Source: Oryzias latipes | Taxonomy: Eukaryota > Chordata > Actinopteri > Beloniformes > Adrianichthyidae | Assembly (NCBI RefSeq): GCF_002234675.1 | Contig: NC_019867.2 | Location: forward strand, 20,616,184 to 20,680,183 | DNA: 64,000 nucleotides | Reading direction: 5' to 3' | Part shown: positions 1 through 11,160 of the stretch, one piece after another | How positions within the stretch are numbered: position 1 is the stretch's first letter | Layout: the number at the start of each line of letters is the position of its first letter | Translations under genes and position numbers: made by a program | The notes under the pieces: generated by a model | Told to the model about the DNA's origin: nothing | The model's input: the letters and a program-made list of their open reading frames with translations, nothing else | The model's database searches: none

Positions 1-797
1 AAAAAGGAAGAGTTGGCGCCAGTCTACAGAACTTTCTTTGACAACAACTTAGGAAGCAATACACCACGTGAATGACTTCTGGGATTTCCTGCCCTCAGTG
101 TATGTAAGAATGTCAGTCTAGCTGACATTATGTGGTGGTACATAACAAACACAAATTTGCCAAGTTACTTTAGCTGCTTTCATTCTATAAGAAGATGACT
201 GCTTTACCAAAGCAAAAAGGAAAGACACACTGATAAGAAGTGAAAATAGAAAAATATAAATGACAACACAAGCTTAAAATATTTTATTTTTTTGCGTGTT
301 GTTTAAATAGTTAAACGTAGTTTCATGCTTACAATTTTTTGCTTTCTGCATATTCCACAGTGGACTTCTGCTCTAATGTGGACCCACACACAGAAGTGAA
401 TGCACAACTACCAACAGGAAAACAAAGATCTCAGAATATATTCTGTTGATCATCTGAAAAGTAATCATCAGCTTTATACCTACTGGTCTGCTGTGACAGT
501 TCAAGTGAAACTTCCAGTTTACATAAAACAAGGGGCTGGTTATTTGTTAAATAACAATACTTATTATTTATTAGGCTAAGTTAAAAATTTGTTATTTAAA
601 TAATCAACTATTAAATAGCTTGTTGTGGACCAATAAGCATGACTTAATTTGAATTTGCTACATTAGCTGAGGTTAAACAGGTTTTTTTTTTTACTTTATG
701 GTTGCGAGTAAGCCTATGGACTCCACCAGGAAACTCGACCACTGGGAATGGTTTATTCTTCTGTCCGACTTAGAACATGTGCAGTAAGAATTGGCAA
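1..797. other. No gene recognised; AT-rich non-coding DNA
   Basis: AT-rich sequence with short open frames only. No convincing splice-bounded exon, terminal inverted repeat or RNA gene was seen on either strand. If the minus-strand gene suggested by the exon at 8,880-9,060 runs leftward, this could be part of it or of its introns, but nothing in the stretch shows that. Confidence 0.4.
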
Positions 798-1560
798 TAG
801 GGATGGGTATCGTTAAGATTTTATCAATACTACTAATGTTATCGATACTGCTCATCAATTCGGTATGCTTATCTGTATTATTATCAATACTTTTCTGTGT
901 GAAAACAAGGAGGGAGAAGACAAACTTTGTAAATGAACATCTTTTATTTAGAACCATTTAAAACACAATATATTAATTTAACATCCTCTACGACTATATA
1001 ATAAAAAAATATATTAATAAATACTAGCGTAAAAGAGCATTAACAGGGAAAATTAAAATAGACAATGTTGTATTTTATTTAATTTTAAATTGTAAGTCAG
1101 GTATTTTATTGTTATTGAGGCACAATATAAACCTTCAGCCTGTTAATATTATATGATCATTGTTTTCTACAGTGCTGGTGGCTGAATTAATTTTCCCCTC
1201 CTTTTTTATTAAAGTTTCACGCTCTCATCTTTCATGAACAACACTTTAGTCATGTGTTCCACATGTGTACCGCTAGTATACACACCTGCTAAAACAATAG
1301 CTGTGCTAGACGTCTCACTTGGACGGTCAAACACTGCACACTTCTTCGCTAGAATATGGCGTATGGTAACATGGTGCTTGGACAGGTTACTGGTGTTACC
1401 GCCTTCACAAGACGCGTTTTGTTTTTACATGAGAGACAGAGCGCGCCGTCTTCAGCTACTTTGGAAAACTACAGCCACACTTAGGACCTTTTTCCTTGTG
1501 GTCACTCTGCCATCCGCGTGTGTTTGTTGTTACTCGTCAGCAGAGAAATGAGAAACCCAT
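798..1560 (-). mobile_element. hAT-type DNA transposon remnant
   Basis: The left edge begins TAGGGATGGGTATCG followed by a run of ATCGATAC-like words, a common terminal style of fish hAT elements. On the minus strand inside it lies a broken BED zinc finger (separate entry). No matching right terminal repeat was found, so the right boundary is a guess and the copy is probably truncated. The hAT assignment comes from the BED finger and the terminal motif. Confidence 0.5.
1316..1480 (-). pseudogene. BED zinc finger fragment of hAT transposase
   Basis: Read on the minus strand, one frame gives EDGALCLSCKNKTRLVKA, with the CxxC half of a BED finger. A one-base shift then gives GNTSNLSKHHVTIRHILAKK, with the histidine half and the GNTSNL signature usual in BED fingers of ZBED/hAT proteins. 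The frameshift and the lack of a downstream catalytic domain mark it as dead. In live elements this N-terminal domain binds the transposon ends. Confidence 0.65.
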
Positions 1561-2295
1561 GGCTGCAGTGTGCAGACTGAGGCGTGCCGCAATGTGGGCG
1601 GAGTGAAACACGTTGAGGCACGCACACTGTATGTGATTTTTCGTCACAGTAAAGGTTGGCATTTAAAAAATACAAAGTGTCTCAGCTTGACAAAGCTGAT
1701 CTGTTTTGAAAGTCTTTCCTTGAATGGAAATGTATTCTAGTTCAAATTTATTCCTACCCCATCTTACCAACTATCCACTTCTTTAGCTGAAGTTCTCCTG
1801 ACAGCACCATTTTTACATGCTCCTTATGTGTCCACACCATTTCTCCATTATACAACGTAGGGCTGGGTGCTATGGTAGTGCATTTTATCTAGATGATAGA
1901 AAATGTCCATCATTATTCATATATGAAGCTGGAGACAAGGTTAGGCGCTTTACAGCACCATTTTACACAGGGTTGTGGACCAATACTTTGGTGGCAATTT
2001 TGATTAACGAATCAAGCTCACAATTCACATTTCAAACCACAATTCTTACTCTTTTATATGTTTTTACAGTTAATATGTGAGTGCCTTTTTAGTAGAACTG
2101 CACATTTAGCTTTTTTTTTAGTTTATTAACTTAAAACCTGAACCTAAAATCCAACATTATTCTGAATTTCAGAGCATTTTTACCACACTCAACTAAATTG
2201 ATAAAGATCATGAATCAGCAATCTTGGATGTCACAAATATTTGGGGAGTAACTCCCAAATGTGGTGACCAGACAAGTTATTTGTATAGTAATTGG
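1561..2295. other. No gene recognised
   Basis: Non-coding sequence between two hAT remnants. It may include the unrecognised right part of the element starting at 798. No exon, RNA gene or complete repeat was identified. Confidence 0.35.
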
Positions 2296-3769
2296 TAGGG
2301 CTGGGAATCCCTGGGTACCTCACGATATGATACGATTTTCGATACATTGCTCACGATAACGATACCATCACAATATGGCGATAATGTGATAATCGATACA
2401 TGTCGTCTCTAACAACTCACGATAATCAAACTTTAAGAAAGAAGAACTTGAAATACTGTTTTTTGTAAAAAATTACCCCATTTATCCTTTAGTTTTTAAA
2501 CACAAAGATAATTAATAACTTGTGTCCTATTTGGTGTAATGAATAACAGACGTTTGTGTAACAATGCTGAAATCAGTAATACTCTGTCTTTGACAAACAA
2601 TGACAATTTTCATTTGGAAATATATTTCAAATTTGGTTAAAAAAAAATAGTGAACATGAACAGCAGCCATTATTTAGTACAGAATTGCTGTAAACAGGAT
2701 AAAAAAGAACAAGTCAAGTAGCTGCCAGGCACATTGGTATTAACTTTTGAAAAACAAAGCCATAGCCATCGCATTATTTTTTAAAAATAGCTGTAAATCA
2801 GATATTAATTATATGAACAAATAATAGTGTCTTTGTTCAAAATAAGTGATGCCATTTAGTGCAAATGTGGTGTAAACAAAAATAAAATTCTCCCAGAAAA
2901 AAAAAAAAATCAAGTAGCTAGAAACTTTCCTTTAAGTTATTTAAGACATTAATTGTTTTCAAAATAAATTACCAGGGATAAAATACATTACCTTAGAGTG
3001 CATCTAAAAGTAAACATCTTTGTGAACAAAACGTTTGGGGAAAAGCTGCATGTGATGTATGTTTATATGTTCATGTTTTTTAAAGAACCACAGGCTTTTT
3101 AGCATCAAGACACCGCCGCTCGTCTACCGCTGCTTTGAGAAGAATGAGGGGCTGGGCAGGGATGACACTCTTTCTTCTGTTTCCAGCGTCATTTCAACCA
3201 TAGCTCTGGTCTGGGCATACAGTGCAGGAATCATTTTTTCAGTATTTCCGAGAGGGAACGTCAATGTCGTGGCTCTGATGCATTCAATAAAAACACAAAT
3301 CCATCGTTCTCCACCTTGCTGCAGCCCCTTGTACATTTTTACAGCAATCCCGTTTGTTGTTGCCTCTGCTCTTGCAGAAGACGGTGGTAGCTTTGCCTGG
3401 AAAAAGGTATCCACGCCGGGCTGTGTCGGCTTTAGGCCAGCAACAGCCACGGCTTTCTCACACAACTCCGGGTGATACAGCTTCAATGCTGTTAGCGCGT
3501 CTTTTAATTTGCTGCTCTCGCTATTTTCCTTGTTTATCCCCTCCGCCATTTTTGTTTAAATGTGTACTCTTCTTCGTCCATCCGCGACAGCCAATCTTGC
3601 AACGAGGGCCCCTTATCGACGCTCCGAAGAATCGTCTTACCAATATAACGTTTTACAGGGTCTCCAAACGTAAATAAAAGGTCGATACTTGATGGAGACG
3701 CATCGAGAATCAATCATGGGACTAAATATCGCGATCTATCACCATAATCGATATTTTGGCACACCCCTA
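2296..3769 (-). mobile_element. hAT DNA transposon remnant, 1.47 kb
   Basis: The left end starts TAGGGCTGGGAATC and the right end, reverse-complemented, starts TAGGGGTGTGCCAAAAT; both continue into ATCGATA-rich sequence. Flanking 8-mers GTAATTGG (2,288-2,295) and GTACTTTG (3,770-3,777) match at 6 of 8 positions, the size expected of a hAT target-site duplication that has decayed. The interior carries the N-terminal part of a transposase on the minus strand and no catalytic core, so the copy is non-autonomous. Confidence 0.7.
3124..3549 (-). pseudogene. hAT/ZBED-like transposase N-terminal remnant
   Basis: A 141-codon open frame starts MAEGINKENSESSKL and contains LKLYHPELCEKA and KPTQPGVDTFFQAK, the pattern that follows the BED finger in fish ZBED-like transposases. 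Farther on, a second frame would give VENDGF and PSRKY, motifs of the same family, so at least one frameshift is present. The cysteine half of the finger and the RNase-H-like catalytic domain with hATC are absent. It is a fossil, not a host gene. Confidence 0.55.
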
Positions 3770-4115
3770 GTACTTTGGCTCCTGGTTTTGTGCCAAAATA
3801 AAAAAGCACCCTGCATCTAGGAAGCTTGTGTCAGACAACCGCCTATGATGCTAAGATGCTGTGCATCTTTACCGTCAATAAGAAGCCAAGAGTCCAAAAT
3901 ACTCTCCCTTATTTTATTTTTTTTACTTTTGAAGCCATACCCAAATGAAAGATATTGATAAATGTTGTAAATTTGGTGACTGTGTGTTTGTTACTTGGAG
4001 TCAGAATTAAAAGAAGATACTTTTTCTGGCTCACCCCTCTAGTAAATCTGTCCTTATTTTCTAGCATTTTTTAAACTTTTGAGTGTACAGTTAAAATAAA
4101 TAAAAATGTGTACAT
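3770..4115. other. No gene recognised
   Basis: Short unassigned spacer between two hAT-type insertions; nothing beyond the duplicated target sites at its two ends. Confidence 0.5.
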
Positions 4116-4534
4116 TAGGCCTGCACATCGCAAATTTATAGTTATCGCTATTTCAAGCTGTGCAATATCCATATCGCAAAAATCAGCGAAAATCGTGATA
4201 AATGGTATACCATAAATGTGCTAAAACAATCTTATGGCAACTTGAACTATTTAATGAATTGAATAAATCCCTTTATGCATTTGACCAATCAAATTGAGCC
4301 CTTCACGATGTTGACCAATCGTATGGTCAACAAGATGTCGCCCTCCTAATTAGACGAGGGTCATTTGGAGAATACTTTTAGGGTATTTTGATTATTGAAA
4401 TTAAACTTTTGCAGTGAAATTAAAATGTTTTTGTTGATTTTGCTATTTGTTCATTTATCGCAAGTTATATCGTCATCGCAATATTGATCACTAATATCGT
4501 ATATCGCGAGTTTTCCTCATATCATGCAGCCCTA
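4116..4534. mobile_element. hAT MITE, 419 bp, with perfect 8-bp duplications
   Basis: Begins TAGGCCTGCACATCG and ends CATGCAGCCCTA, which form an inverted repeat. It is flanked on both sides by the identical octamer GTGTACAT (4,108-4,115 and 4,535-4,542). An 8-bp target duplication with TAGG...CCTA ends is characteristic of hAT elements. There is no coding capacity; the interior is full of ATCGC/GCGAT words. The unmutated duplication suggests a relatively young insertion. Confidence 0.85.
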
Positions 4535-4542
4535 GTGTACAT

Positions 4543-4932
4543 TTGATTTTCTTAATAAAGTTATTTTCCATATTAACATGTGATCCAGACATCTGCAAGT
4601 TCTCATTAAAACATCTCAGTAAGACAACGACAGGTGGTTGTCTTACACAGCGCTCAAACAACGATAAAGAATATAGAAAGTGAACAAGCAAAAGCAGCAC
4701 TAATCGATGACAAAAGCACTGACAAAAAAGTTCAGACTGTGTCCAGTCACTGTTATAAAGTGGGTTACTGCTACATGCCAAGTTATTTTCATGACAAATG
4801 TGAACTTGTCCAACATGTCTTGCTTGAAAAAAGGTTCTAAATAAAAGAAATGAGTACACACTACCATGTCCACATAGTAATTTTATATAAACATTTCATT
4901 AGTAGAATTTACAAATAAAAATTACCTATCCT
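4543..4932. other. No gene recognised
   Basis: Unassigned spacer. Short open frames on both strands here (for example 4,634-4,840 plus) lack splice signals or recognisable motifs and look random. Confidence 0.4.
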
Positions 4933-5165
4933 GGGGGGTATTCCAGAAAGCAGGTTATCCTAGCTCCCACGGTATGTTTGAGGCTAAGAAAGTTGATAAC
5001 CTCAGCTTTCGGTTCCAGAAATGGAGGTATGTTTCAGGATACGTCAAGTTGCCATATAGCAACTCATGCTCTGAACATAACCTGGTCTGGAGCAGGTTTA
5101 GTTGAAGGTTAGTTTGGTTTCAGACTGGTGAAGGAGCATAGCGTGTCCATTTGAAGATGATTTAG
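4933..5165 (+). mobile_element. PIF/Harbinger-derived MITE, 5' fragment
   Basis: Starts GGGGGTATTCCAGAAAGCAG and matches the first ~230 bp of the longer copies at 32,493 and 43,358 almost throughout, ending inside the region corresponding to the start of the HARBI1-like reading frame (here ATAGCGTGTCC, so the ATG is lost). The rest was cut off by the hAT element that starts at 5,168. Confidence 0.65.
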
Positions 5166-5167
5166 AG

Positions 5168-5986
5168 CAGTGTTTTTCAACCTTTTCTGAGCCACGGCAC
5201 ACTTTAACCTTAAAAAAAATCCCGCGGCACACCAGCATCCAAAAATTAAAAAAAAAGGAGAAACTCAGTTTGTATTGATCTACAGCCCCTCCCTCCACAG
5301 TCTCACATGCATTTTTGAGATAATTGTTGCAGAAAAAGCTGGAAACTGCAGCTGTTTTTTTCTAAAATATGCAATAAAAGTTAAGTTAGAAGATTTAAAA
5401 ACAGTTTGAAGTGTGTTCGTTGGTTTCAAGACGTTTAACAACAGATCTCCTTGTGCGCTGTCACTCTCACAACCCAATGCATCATGGGAGATGTAGTGCA
5501 TAAAACGGCCGACTGAGATCGCTTTTCGGAGCTTCATTGTTTTGTTCACTTGTTCCACGGTCTGATACCGGACTCTGTGGAAAGCTACACCGCTAAAGAC
5601 GAGCTTTAGCTGGTATTTTTGTTAGAACTGAGCGACTTTACGAGCTAAATCGGGACAAGGAAGTGAAGACTTTAACCACTTCTGATTGGTCAGACTGATG
5701 ACATGTGATTAAGCTCCCCAAGAATGATTGGTGGAGACAGTTAAAGCGACGGGACTTTTCCAAAATACAGCCGGAGCTGCAGCTGAATCGTGGTAACGTC
5801 ATTCTTTTCAAAATGTCTTTAATAAAATAAAATAAACGCAAAGAAAAAGTATTTTACGATCTTTTATATTCCTAACTCCTCAGTGTTTTATCAGGGCCTG
5901 TTTGGATGAACACAGAGCTGAAATCCTGGAGATGGGAAATGTTGTTAAATCAGTTAATGAGGGTGATTTCCCATGGCACACTTGAC
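5168..5986 (+). mobile_element. hAT (Charlie-like) non-autonomous element, right end lost
   Basis: The left end CAGTGTTTTTCAACCTTTTC followed by GAGCCACGGCACAC is the typical start of a hAT-Charlie-type element. The right part, GATTTCCCATGGCACACTTG, mirrors the subterminal GGCACAC motif, but the final CACTG end is missing because an AT-rich repeat begins there. No intact coding sequence is seen; open frames on the minus strand are short. It is inserted at the break of the Harbinger fragment. Confidence 0.6.
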
Positions 5987-5989
5987 CAA

Positions 5990-6450
5990 ATGCTACACAT
6001 TTACCATGGACCTTTTTGAAAATGAAATGTCAAATACCATTTTCTTTATCATTTTAATTAAGTGACAGAAAAAGCTGTGTTGAAGTATAAAAGGAAAAAG
6101 CATTTTGAAATAATGCTTTTTCTTTTTAATTTTGAGTCAAAAAATGCAGCTACATTTTGAAAATTAAAAAGCATTTCTCTTAATCCATTTTAATTGTCAA
6201 ATTAGACATTTCTAAATGAATTATGCTACACATTTACCATGGAACGTCTTGAAAATGAAATGTCAAATACCAATTTAATTTTAATTTTAATTAAGTGACA
6301 GAATAAGCTTTGTTGAGGAAGGAAATGAAAAAGCATTTTGGTGGTTTGCTTTTTCATTATATTTTTGAGTCAAAAAATGCTTTTTCATTTTGAAAATGAA
6401 AAAGCATTTCTGGTTTTGACTTTGCTTTTCATTTATGCTACATAATCGCT
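5990..6450. repeat. AT-rich tandem duplication, ~233-bp unit
   Basis: The block beginning ATGCTACACATTTACCATGG at 5,990 is repeated at 6,223 (spacing 233 bp), and a third start ATGCTACATAATCG occurs at 6,435. Each unit contains TCAAATACCA, TTAATTAAGTGACAGAA and palindromic AAAAGCATTT/AAATGCTTTT words able to form hairpins. An inverted related copy lies at 44,828-45,085. This is probably a MITE family that duplicated in tandem; the superfamily is unknown. Confidence 0.65.
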
Positions 6451-6738
6451 TTCATAAATACAATCCTCCAAAAACGCTTAGCTAACAAAATGCCAGACAT
6501 GACATAAGTATTACTGTCTACTGGAAGTCCTTATTTCAATGCAGCCTATGAGGAAAGCAGAGCACACAGCAGCTCAAGTCTGGTAAGATTGTTGCTGCCT
6601 GTACACTGAAACATTTTGTAAAATGAAAGCAACACTAATTTCCACAAGACATGAAACAAGTAGCGCTTAAAACTGGCAGATGGCAGAGCTATTTTCCACT
6701 AACTTGACAAACAGTTAATAGTTTTTTATAGTTTAATT

Positions 6739-7048
6739 AAGGATGCCCCGATCGATCACATGATCAGTAATTGGGCCCAAAAACGTGGTTGATGACTTGA
6801 TTGAAAATCGGATGTTGTTGCTCGATCAGTACCAACGACATTTAATTTATTCTTATTATGAAAAATGCTATATATTTCAAGCTTATTATTCCAGATAAAT
6901 ACTCTAGTACTACAAGTCTGCATATTATGAACATATCACCACAATTTATCCCCAGTTTGAGCAGGACGCGCACAAAAACAGCTAAACTAAGCTAAGCGAG
7001 CAAGATATAATCGAATCAGGCCCAGAAAAACCTGATTGGGATATCCCT
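6739..7048. mobile_element. Probable hAT MITE, ~310 bp
   Basis: The left end AAGGATGCCCCGATCGATC and the reverse complement of the right end, AGGGATATCCCAATCAGG, form an imperfect inverted repeat of the GGGATGCCCCGATC type often seen in fish hAT elements. No clean target-site duplication was found and there is no coding capacity. Confidence 0.45.
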
Positions 7049-8879
7049 GGTTTTTATTATAAAACATCTGAATAATAAAGAAATGCTTTCTTGCAATAAT
7101 GAGTCTCGGAAAATAGATTTTTGCACAAACTAACTAACTATTCTTAGTTGCACATAAATGTAAATATCTAACTAAAAGATAATTATTGTCATTAACTGGA
7201 ATGCTTTTTATATACGGACATAAACAAAAACTGTCTTTTTAACCAAAACAATACACACTGTTTTAGATATAAAAAAGTGAGAGACTGAAATATTTCATCC
7301 TGGTCTTGAGATTTCGTTGCATAGATTTCTCTAGACAAGATAAAGGTAGTGGTTAAGTATTGCTCAAACAGAAAACAGGGGCCTTTATTTAAAAAAAAAA
7401 AAAGAAGAAGAGCTGTGCTCAGAATATGTTGTTTCTACATTACAATCACTTTAAGAATTGCTCTGACTGAAGTTAAACAAGGGTCTCCAAGATTTTCACA
7501 AGAATTAAAGAGAAATCCACAGAAAATATAGTAAAAATAAAAAAAATTCAACCTAAAAAAGGTTGCAAGAGCAATTTCACTGCAGAAAAGTTCTAGCTGG
7601 AGCAATTTCAATAACAATAATTTAACAAACCAAATTTGTTAAATGAATATTCTTTTTATATGTGAAGGCAACAACAACAAAAGGAGAAAAACAATGAAGG
7701 AGGCTTAAGACAGGAGCTTTTTCCGTATAAGCATTTCGTTTCGCTACCCCAGACAAAAGGAATGCAACAGAGAGCTTCTGCTCTGACTGTTTGTTAACAG
7801 CTGAACCCATCCGTCACACAGCAGGGAAGGAGGGGGAAAGTGAAGCATTCCCAAGAACATGTCCGAGTGGGAGCAGAAGAAAAAGTGCAGACACTGACAG
7901 TACCTGGCCATTTGTTCATCAAGAACTGGGTTTCAAGTAAACCAGACTTCCCCACCCCAGTGTAAATTTATGGCTCAGCTTAGGAAACAAACACCAAAAA
8001 AAAGATCTTCAAGGACAAGGAATATTTTTAAGGAGCGTTTTATTCTTTAAATAAATAAATAAACAAGCTAATTATTGGCTTCATGATAGTTTACTGCTCT
8101 CTCAGTGACAACAAATATCTTTTCAATACAAAAGAGTAGAGGCTTTTAGGTAGTAGTAAAGCTCCCCTTAGGCTACAGATGTGAGTCATTCACTCCTCCC
8201 TGTTTAGCATTCTGACTTAAACACAAGCCACACTATGTTTATTTTAAGGCTCAGAGCGCAAGAGGGACCTTCTTGCTTAATTACTTCATTTAATGCTGAA
8301 CTTTATTATATTCCTTTGCCGTTTTCCACTACTCAGTGTAGAGTGTAAACATCCAAGCTGATGTACCCACAAGCCTGAGCAGCTATTACACTGCTGGATG
8401 GCATCCAAGAATCGCATTTTTAAGGATTTGATTTCAGTGCTTCTATTCCCTTTTCAGAGCTGAACTTTGGTAACATTCAACCAAGGCTAAATTCTTGACA
8501 AATTCTTTCCAAACAAATATTGTCCAGTAGAAAACAGTTTCAGAAAAAAAATCCTTTAAATCTATTCATCTAAGTTCCTACGAAACAGGAGTGTAGATAA
8601 AAGGTAGGGACAGTAAACCTCAAGTGACACACCGAGGAGCACTCAAAAACATTCGACTTGAGCAAATAGGGGAGGTGGGTGAACACTGACACTACAAAGA
8701 GCAGGCTTCACCAACGTCTGGAGTCTGTCAGGATTACATTCCAGTACAAAGAACAAAGCTTTTCTAATCTATTGACATTTTTTCAAAAGCTAAAGTCAAG
8801 ACAAGGAAAACAAATGCTGAAGTACAAACTGTTATAAGATACCTACAGCATTCACTCCAAAAATAAAGTTATTTCTTAC
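7049..8879. other. No exon recognised; presumed intron or intergenic
   Basis: Non-coding sequence with an A-run near 7,390 and no recognised repeat. If the signal-peptide exon at 8,880-9,060 is real, this lies just downstream on the minus strand and would be intronic. No further exon of that gene could be identified by eye. Confidence 0.4.
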
Positions 8880-9060
8880 CTTCATTTGTGTTCGCAGGCC
8901 GGCATTGAGTGTTTAAAACTTGAGCATAGAAAGTCAGAAACAATAGTATTCTTGGCCTCATCAGCATCCTGCTGAGGGAGCTACAACTGTTGGCTCTTAG
9001 ACGACAGGAAATCCATTCAGATCCTTGGAACATCAGCTGTGTAACATTCACGGTGCACCA
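8880..9060 (-). CDS. Candidate first coding exon with signal peptide, unidentified gene
   Basis: On the minus strand an acceptor (TTTACAG before 9,060) opens an exon that closes at a good donor (GAAG/GTAAGAAAT at 8,880). The likely start is the ATG at 8,965-8,967, with A at -3; from there it reads MLMRPRILLFLTFYAQVL followed by NTQCRPANTNEG, a hydrophobic stretch ending near a cysteine, as in a secretory signal peptide. The coding part is 88 nt, leaving a phase-1 junction. The same frame is open upstream to another ATG at 9,051, which has no signal-like start. The product would be secreted or membrane-anchored. I do not recognise the family, and no following exon was found in the leftmost 8.8 kb. 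Confidence 0.4.
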
Positions 9061-9184
9061 CTGTAAACAAAAAAAAATGTGAATACGTTATCAGTTAGAT
9101 TAAAACCAAGTTTTAAGATGCTAATGATATGACTAAAACCAAGTTTTAACCTCTTTTTTTCCCTTTTTGGAGAAAACTTTTAGA

Positions 9185-11160
9185 CAGGGGTCAAGACAAA
9201 ATGTTGTATTGGTTGCACTGGTGCACCTAGGTTTTTTTTCTTCTCTTAGGTGAACAGGCATGACACTTTGGTGCACCCACTGTTTTATTTAATTGTTTTA
9301 GTTTGTGGAAATTTGTTTTGATATCTAAAACTTCTTTTTTCATGGTTGTTGTGACCTTGATGTTTGTTATGACCCCACGGTCACCTCACCTGCGAAGCAT
9401 CCAGTCAGAACTGTAGGATAAAGCTGCTAGACCTACAGCAGCAACACACAGATTCATAAAAAGTGTTGATTTGGAGACAGCACTGTTGTCAGACGCTAAT
9501 GCTATGATGCAATGCTTAACGAGTTTTTCCCTCCGCACCTACATGTAATCCTGGACAGTGTGTTCCATTTTATAAATAGAATATCTGAGTTGAATCCACT
9601 GTGTTTTAGCAGGGTCTTTGTAACATTACACCCAAAACTGTGACCTGTCAGATGTTGTGCTGGATGCTCCAGCCCCCTTCCCTTTAATGTCAGTGATACA
9701 AAATAACAATAATGAAAAGAAAATTACTGTTTTCAGGCTGTTTTTTGTTTTTATAAAATGTAATCACTTGGAAGAAGAATGAGGAAATCCATCATAAGTC
9801 TGTCTTTGTTTTTTCAGCATGTTTGAATGCAAGTTTACAGTTTGACGACCACAAAGAAGTGTTCATACCATTCATAAATGACTTTTATGCCATTTCATTC
9901 CCTTAAAAAATTCAGAAAAAAGTTCAAAAAGTAAAACGCTCAAGGTATTCCTGTGTAAAATAGTGTTATAATTTGGCCGGTAAAAAATATATTTAGCTGG
10001 TAGATTCTTTGTAATCTACCGGCCAAGTTGGCCCGTGACTCAAAAATTTAACTTCGGCCTCTATGTGAAGGTATTACATATTTCCAACAAAAAACAAAGT
10101 GACGTGCATTGCAAATTGTGCAGAAGGCATGTTCCTTCCAAAACCCTTTTTATCACTTGAGGCAGAGCCACCAAGCATGCTCAATCTCAGACTGAAATAA
10201 AGGATAATTCTCCAGCAAAAACCACAAAGGTATAACCTGAGCTGCAGCAACAGCCTAAATGTTCAGAAGACATTTTGAGAATTTGCTTTTAGTTTTTCAC
10301 TTATTCACAGGATTTTGACAAAAAAGTTGGTCAATTTTATGTTCGTTCACTAAAACTTGAAAACATTTGAATTTATTTGCAGAATTAAAGCTTTGTTTTT
10401 AAATGGAACTTATAAAGCAGATTAGTATTCTGTTTTATGTATGATCTCTTTCAAAACTTAAAAGGTTTTGCTTTAATTTTCAGTTTGGCTTGTAATATAT
10501 ATGCATTTCTTTAGTTACCTGGAAAAAAAGACATCGTAGCCGTTTCTTTAGTGCATCTCTTATGTTTAAAGTATGATAGGAAACAAAGTTTTAAATCTAA
10601 ACAACCCCCTGATGGTTGCATATTTTTCTTATGAGCAACAGTGTTCAGTGTTTATAGTCATTTGCTTTATATTGTGATATACATTGTTATCACCTGATAT
10701 GAATAAAACTGTATTGTGATATTAAAAATCGTCCAGCCCTACATTGAGTGCTGCGGCACAAAGCCGCTTTTCTCCACATCAGAATCAGCTTATAAACGTT
10801 GTTTATGCAAACACTTCACATCATTACACATCAGCACAAGGCTGGGTTCTCTGCTTCACAGTCCGCTGGAATTACATTAACTGCGTTAACGGTTGAAAAC
10901 TTAGGGTGGACGAAAGAAGCACCTGGCGCGTGAGCACAGGCCCAAGCTGAACTGCTCAGGCCTTTGCTTAGGCACCTCAAATTCTTATTTGAAGTGTGTT
11001 ACACCTACACACACACATAGGATTGCGACTTGGTGATGGTTTGTTTTTTTTGTGTTTTTTTTTTCACAGAACAGATGGGGACACCAGTGCAACCATGGAT
11101 TTTTTTAGGTGCGCCATTCAGTCACATATACAACCAAATTTGTCGCACTCTACAGCCCTG
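9185..11160 (+). mobile_element. hAT DNA transposon remnant, ~2 kb
   Basis: The left end CAGGGGTCAAGACAAAATG then GGTTGCACTGGTGCACCTA mirrors the right end, whose reverse complement starts CAGGGCTGTAGAGTGCGAC and reaches GGTTGCACTGGTG. The shared subterminal word GTTGCACTGGTG supports one element. A decayed BED finger lies inside on the plus strand. Flanking octamers do not match, so the exact limits are soft. A second hAT-like end (AAAAATCGTCCAGCCCTAC, ~10,725) inside suggests a nested or composite copy. Confidence 0.6.
10098..10180 (+). pseudogene. BED zinc finger fragment of hAT transposase
   Basis: One frame reads SDVHCKLCRRHVPSK, containing the CxxC half of a BED finger, and a shifted frame reads YHLRQSHQA, containing the histidine half. 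The frameshift and the absence of a catalytic domain show it is inactive. Its position and strand fit a plus-strand transposase in the surrounding hAT element. Confidence 0.55.

Noticed and set aside
1234..1551. 105-codon plus-strand frame as a host gene
   Set aside because: The opposite strand carries a BED zinc finger of a hAT transposase; the plus frame is its antisense.
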